Source: Glaciihabitans sp. INWT7 (lineage in GTDB: Bacteria; Actinomycetota; Actinomycetes; Actinomycetales; Microbacteriaceae). From it: a stretch of DNA of 64,000 nucleotides. The stretch is from NCBI RefSeq assembly GCF_014217685.1, contig NZ_CP043653.1, positions 2,608,419 to 2,672,418 of the forward strand, in the 5' to 3' direction. Below are positions 60,356-64,000 of the stretch, piece after piece. The position numbers were made by a program, and so were the translations under genes. Below the pieces are notes generated by a model, which was not told the origin of the DNA, searched no databases, and was given only the letters and a program-made list of their open reading frames with translations. Each line of letters begins with the position of its first letter. Position 1 is the first letter of the stretch.

Positions 60356-60361
60356 CGCACT

Positions 60362-61117
60362 GTGTCTACGACAGCCATCACGTTAATCGGCGGCCCCACC
60401 GTGCTTCTGGAGTACGCCGGCCTGCGGATCGTCACCGATCCCACCTTCGATGCTCCCCAGGTCTATGAGGATCCGGATGAGACCACCCTGGAGAAGACAG
60501 CCGGTCCGGCCATCGCCAGGACGGATCTCGGCCCGGTGGACCTCGTGCTGCTTTCGCACCACGGCCACAAGGACAATCTCGACTGGGAGGGTCTCGAACT
60601 CATCGCGCAGGGCATCCCGACCCTGAGCACCCGCCAGGCTGCCGACGACCTTTTCGGCGGCAGCGTCATCGGTCTCGACAACTGGGAGAGCTACGATTTC
60701 GGCACCGTGACGATCACGGCGATGCCCGCCCTGCACGGGCCGCCCGGATCGGAGCCGATGGTGGGCCCGGTCATCGGTTTCATGCTCGAAGCCGAGGGGG
60801 AGCCGACGGTCTACGTGAGCGGCGACAACGCGTCCCTCCCGCTCGTGCGCCAGATCGCGGATCGGTTCGCCCCGGTCGATATCGCGCTGCTGTTCGCCGG
60901 AGCGGCCCGCGTCGACGAGATCGATGCCGACCTCACCCTCAACTCGAGCGATGCCGCCACCGCGGCGCAGTCACTGGGGGCTCGGCTCGTCGTCGGCCTC
61001 CACACCGAAGACTGGACCCACTTCAGCCATACGCGACCCCAACTCGAGGCCGCCTTCGCGGGCACCGGCATCCTGGCCGACACCCCTCGCGGTGTACGCG
61101 TCGAACTCGGACGTTAG
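60362..61117 (+). CDS. metallo-beta-lactamase-fold hydrolase (UlaG-like)
   Basis: 251 residues. The metal-binding loop [15 protein letters not shown] (H-x-H-x-D with Asn for the second H), [13 protein letters not shown] (Asp), and GLHTEDW (His) make the binuclear site of L-ascorbate-6-phosphate-lactonase-like MBL proteins. N-terminal [20 protein letters not shown] is typical. Divergent from the DUF255 gene across only 22 bp; convergent with recN. Substrate unknown. Confidence 0.88.
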   Translation: MSTTAITLIGGPTVLLEYAGLRIVTDPTFDAPQVYEDPDETTLEKTAGPAIARTDLGPVDLVLLSHHGHKDNLDWEGLELIAQGIPTLSTRQAADDLFGGSVIGLDNWESYDFGTVTITAMPALHGPPGSEPMVGPVIGFMLEAEGEPTVYVSGDNASLPLVRQIADRFAPVDIALLFAGAARVDEIDADLTLNSSDAATAAQSLGARLVVGLHTEDWTHFSHTRPQLEAAFAGTGILADTPRGVRVELGR

Positions 61118-61130
61118 GCGGATCAGCCGG

Positions 61131-62837
61131 CTAGCGCGACTCGCTGTCGAGTCCGCGCGCGGTCTCGATGAGTTCGCGGGCATGCTGAAGTCCGCTCTCT
61201 GATCCACTCAGGCCGGAGAGCAACCTCGCCATCTCCTCGATCCGCTCCTCGCCCTCGAGCTGTTGCACACTCGAGGCGGTCACCGCTCCGTCGCTGTCTT
61301 TCACGACGCGCAGATGGTTGGTCGAGAATGCGGCAACCTGGGCGAGATGGGTCACCACGATCACCTGCGCGGAATGGGAGAGCCTGGCCAGGCGCCGGCC
61401 GATCTCGATGGCGGACGCACCCCCGACACCGGCATCCACCTCGTCGAAGATGAAGGTGGGCACGGGATCATTGCCCGCGATCACCACCTCGATCGCCAGC
61501 ATCACCCGCGAGAGCTCCCCGCCGGAGGCCCCGCGGCCCAGGGCGCGCGGCTCCGCGCCGGGATGCGGTGCGAGCAGGATCGCCACGACGTCGCGTCCGC
61601 TGAGCCCGTAGTCCTGCCGCTCCGTGACTTCGACGGTCAACCGCGCGTTGGGCATCGCGAGTGCCACGAGCTCCTCGCTCACCCTCTCGCCGAGTTGCAC
61701 CGCGAAGTCGCGCCGCACCCTCCCCAGCTCGTCGGCGAGCTCGATCACCCTCGCACGATCGGAGTCGACCTCCGCGCGAAGGCTGTCGATGCGGTCGGAG
61801 TCCTGGTCGAGTTCGAGCAGCCTCGAGCTTCCGCTGTCGAGATAGCGGATCGCATCGTCGAGAGCAGGCCCAAACTTGCGGCTGATCTCCCCCAGCTCCG
61901 AGCGCCGGTCCTGCACGATCTCCAGTTCGCGGGCGCTGTCGCCGTCGAGGCCCCCGAGGTAGCTCGACAGCTGTGCGGACACGTCGGCGACGAGATAGCT
62001 GGCGCTGGCCAGCGCTTCCACGATCGGGGCGAGGGTCGAATCGTGGCCGGATACCCGTTCGAGCTGGCGGCGAGCCGAGTCGAGCAGCCCGAGCGCGTCC
62101 CGCGGCTCCACCAGGTCATCGGATGACACGAGCTCATGCGCCTCGGAAGCGGCGAGCCGCAGGTCCTCGAGATTGGTCAATCGGTCGGCCCGTTCGGCGA
62201 GCTCCACGTCCTCACCGGGCTGCGGCGCGACGGACTCGATCTCCGCCATCGCCTGGCGGAGTTCTGCGGCTTCGCTCTGCCGGGACTCCTGCTCCGCCAC
62301 GATCACGTCGAGTTCGCCCTGGTTCGCCTGCCACCGCCGGTAGGTGGCCTGGTAGTCGTCGAGAACCGTCGACAGCGCTGCTCCGGCGAAGCGATCGAGG
62401 GCCTCGCGCTGCGCCGTCGACGAGCGCAAGCGCACCTGGTCGGATTGACCGTGCACGACGACCAGTTGTTCGCCGAGCTCTGCGAGCACGCTCACCGGCG
62501 TTGTGCGACCGCCGACGGTGGCGCGGCTGCGTCCCTCCTGCGAGACCGAGCGGGCGAGGATCAGTTCGCCATCGTCGAGGTCGCCCCCGGCATCACGCAC
62601 CCGTTCCGCGACGGCACCATCGTCGTCGACCAGCCAGCGCCCTTCGACGACGGCCGAGCCGCTCCCCTGGCGGAGCACCGAACTGTCCGAGCGATCCCCG
62701 AGGAGAAGACCGAGAGCGGTGACCACCATGGTCTTTCCCGCACCGGTCTCGCCGGTGATCGCCGTGAATCCGGGACCGAGGGGAAGTCGCGCTTCGCCGA
62801 TCACGCCGAGGTCGCGGATGAAGATCTCTTCGATCAT
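61131..62837 (-). CDS. recN: DNA repair protein RecN
   Basis: SMC-like ATPase of recombinational repair, 568 residues. Walker A GETGAGKTMV, a central coiled coil (about 150-360), signature LGRGASGGELSRVMLAIE, and Walker B TFIFDEVDAGVGG. ATG at 62837 overlaps the nadK stop (ATGA). The tlyA–nadK–recN order is conserved in actinobacteria. Confidence 0.96.
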   Translation of the reverse strand: MIEEIFIRDLGVIGEARLPLGPGFTAITGETGAGKTMVVTALGLLLGDRSDSSVLRQGSGSAVVEGRWLVDDDGAVAERVRDAGGDLDDGELILARSVSQEGRSRATVGGRTTPVSVLAELGEQLVVVHGQSDQVRLRSSTAQREALDRFAGAALSTVLDDYQATYRRWQANQGELDVIVAEQESRQSEAAELRQAMAEIESVAPQPGEDVELAERADRLTNLEDLRLAASEAHELVSSDDLVEPRDALGLLDSARRQLERVSGHDSTLAPIVEALASASYLVADVSAQLSSYLGGLDGDSARELEIVQDRRSELGEISRKFGPALDDAIRYLDSGSSRLLELDQDSDRIDSLRAEVDSDRARVIELADELGRVRRDFAVQLGERVSEELVALAMPNARLTVEVTERQDYGLSGRDVVAILLAPHPGAEPRALGRGASGGELSRVMLAIEVVIAGNDPVPTFIFDEVDAGVGGASAIEIGRRLARLSHSAQVIVVTHLAQVAAFSTNHLRVVKDSDGAVTASSVQQLEGEERIEEMARLLSGLSGSESGLQHARELIETARGLDSESR

Positions 62838-63751
62838 GCGATCGCGCCGTCGCCCGGCCCACGCCAGCCGCTGGTCGGGAGGTGGAATTTGTTCACCAGC
62901 CGGTCGGTGAATGGCCCGCGGTGCAGGCGGGCGAGTCGCACCGGCACCGGTGAGCGTCGCACGATCACCCTCGCGCCGGGCGGCAGGTAGTGGGTGCGTC
63001 GACCGTCGCACCAGAGCACCCCGGTGCCCTGCGTGCGGGCGAGAACCTCCACGGCGAAGACCGACTCCCGCCCGACCACCAGCGGGCGGCCGAACAGCGC
63101 GTGCGGGCTGAGGGGCACGAGAAGCATCGCCTCGAGTTCCGGCCAGACGATCGGTCCGCCCGCTGAGAATGAATAGGCCGTTGATCCGGTGGGGGTCGAC
63201 ATCACCACTCCGTCGCAGCCGAATGATGAGAGAGGACGGCCATCGACCTCGATCACGACCTCGAGCATCCGCTCTCGGCTGGCCTTCTCGACCGTCGCCT
63301 CGTTGAGAGCCCAGGTCTCGTAGATCACCTCGGCGTCGACCTTGACGCGCACGGCAAGAGTCATGCGCTCTTCGACCTCGTAGTCTCGGCTCAGAGCGCG
63401 TCGCACCGTGTCCGTGAGGTTGTCGCGTTCGCTCTCCGCGAGGAAACCGACGTGGCCGAGGTTGACTCCGAGCAGTGGGGCCGTGCAGCCCCGCGTGAGC
63501 TCCGCCGCCCGCAGGATCGTGCCGTCACCGCCGAGCACGATGGCCAACTCGACATCCGCGACAGTCACACTGTCGCCGAGCACCGCGATCGCGCTCAGTT
63601 CCGGGGCGTTGTCGAGAACATCGTCGTGCTCGTCCTTTTTCATGACGGGAGTGACTCCGGCAGCCAGAAGCTGCCGGGAGACCGTCACGGCCGCATCGAG
63701 GGAGTCCTGGCGCCCCGTATGGGCGACCACGAGCATGAAGCGTTCGGACAC
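62834..63751 (-). CDS. nadK: NAD kinase
   Basis: Phosphorylates NAD to NADP using ATP or polyphosphate, 305 residues. LGGDGTILRAAEL (GGDG substrate site), GVNLGHVGFLAE, DGVVMSTPTGSTAYSFSAGG are diagnostic. GTG at 63751 has AAGGAG 6 bases upstream; the in-frame extension to 63823 runs through a tandem repeat and is rejected as a start. Confidence 0.96.
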   Translation of the reverse strand: MSERFMLVVAHTGRQDSLDAAVTVSRQLLAAGVTPVMKKDEHDDVLDNAPELSAIAVLGDSVTVADVELAIVLGGDGTILRAAELTRGCTAPLLGVNLGHVGFLAESERDNLTDTVRRALSRDYEVEERMTLAVRVKVDAEVIYETWALNEATVEKASRERMLEVVIEVDGRPLSSFGCDGVVMSTPTGSTAYSFSAGGPIVWPELEAMLLVPLSPHALFGRPLVVGRESVFAVEVLARTQGTGVLWCDGRRTHYLPPGARVIVRRSPVPVRLARLHRGPFTDRLVNKFHLPTSGWRGPGDGAIA

Positions 63752-63791
63752 CGGTTCTCCTTGTGCTTCTCGGGTGATCATCGGCTGGGGA

Positions 63792-63827
63792 TCACTGTCG
63801 GGGTCACTCACTGTCGGGGTCACTCAC
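63792..63827. repeat. 16 bp tandem repeat, two copies plus a partial
   Basis: TCACTGTCGGGGTCAC at 63792-63807 and 63808-63823, then TCAC. Between the tlyA end and the nadK start. Confidence 0.88.
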
Positions 63828-63873
63828 CATCGAGATGTCCGCTGTGCTCATGTTCACTGTGTGCGACTGTGCC

Positions 63874-64000
63874 TCAGCTGGGGTTTGGTCGAGAGAGCTC
63901 GAGCACGCGCTCTCTCCATTCTGTCGGATTGCTGCCCGTGAGCGCGCTGAACCAGACCAGATACTCATGGTTTCCGGCAGCACCGAGGATTGGTGAGGAG
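63874..64000 (-). CDS. tlyA: TlyA-family rRNA 2'-O-methyltransferase, C-terminal end (truncated by the window)
   Basis: The last 41 codons are seen; the frame is open at base 64000 and ends TGA (63874-63876). The phrase SPILGAAGNHEYLVWF matches the SPI-x-GP-x-GN-x-EFL end of TlyA proteins, which methylate 16S and 23S rRNA ribose groups. Position before nadK and recN fits the conserved actinobacterial order. The tail past that motif (about 25 residues) is longer than usual. Confidence 0.8.
   Translation of the reverse strand, partial: SSPILGAAGNHEYLVWFSALTGSNPTEWRERVLELSRPNPS

Noticed and set aside
1-64000. Prophage, insertion sequence or genomic island
   Set aside because: No integrase, transposase, terminal repeats with target duplication, or tRNA-flanking duplication was seen. 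Composition is even across the window; the only tRNA (Gln) is flanked by normal housekeeping genes.

Overview
The window is dense chromosomal DNA from a high-GC Gram-positive bacterium, most likely an actinobacterium of the family Microbacteriaceae. The reasons are the strong G/C third-position bias, many GTG/TTG starts, typical actinobacterial gene orders (tRNA-Gln–glmU–prs; tlyA–nadK–recN; ispE–rsmA–tatD near metG; rsmI divergent from a protein O-mannosyltransferase), and many genes whose start codon lies 6-7 bases after a TANNNT box, the layout of leaderless transcripts. No insertion sequence, prophage, rRNA or CRISPR array was seen, and no gap between genes exceeds 300 bases.

Layout. 1-9.6 kb: housekeeping genes (6-phosphogluconate dehydrogenase, an esterase, an acyl-CoA ligase, PRPP synthetase, GlmU, tRNA-Gln, a MarR regulator). 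8.9-23.4 kb: one long minus-strand block that starts with a small DUF1508-like protein, continues with phosphate-type ABC permeases PstC and PstA, then seven exported or membrane proteins (a C-terminally anchored PstS, a 903-residue receptor-like surface protein, a soluble PstS-like protein, a WxL-like surface protein, a DUF916-type partner, an Ig-like anchor, and a sortase-fold protein lacking all three catalytic residues), and ends with the ATPase PstB and a lytic transglycosylase. This is the most unusual locus and the best candidate for an undescribed system: a Pst-type transporter merged with a WxL/DUF916-type surface complex.

23.6-31.1 kb: a TMEM175-type channel, then a probable lipid or secondary-metabolite cluster: a P450 on the plus strand, and a translationally coupled minus-strand operon of KAS-III-like thiolase, glycosyltransferase, second P450, adenylate-forming enzyme and 3-beta-HSD-like reductase. 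The thiolase/ligase/reductase trio recalls OleA/OleC/OleD of olefin and beta-lactone formation, with no OleB in the window. 31.2-33 kb: an ABC-F ATPase. 33.2-44 kb: a second cluster of unknown purpose: MTA phosphorylase, nucleotide-sugar epimerase, two-component system, two polytopic molybdopterin oxidoreductases with internal twin-arginine motifs, GT2, DUF2064 protein, methyltransferase and a GT87-like mannosyltransferase.

44.2-64 kb: an abundant-looking lipoprotein with its own promoter and terminator, a GT-C glycosyltransferase, isoprenoid (ispE), rRNA modification (rsmA, rsmI, tlyA), tatD, metG, a sedolisin protease, an aldo/keto reductase, a protein O-mannosyltransferase, a DUF255 thioredoxin-like protein, a metallo-beta-lactamase-fold hydrolase, recN and nadK. 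Three intergenic 16-18 bp tandem repeats and a dispersed palindromic element sit between genes in the window.
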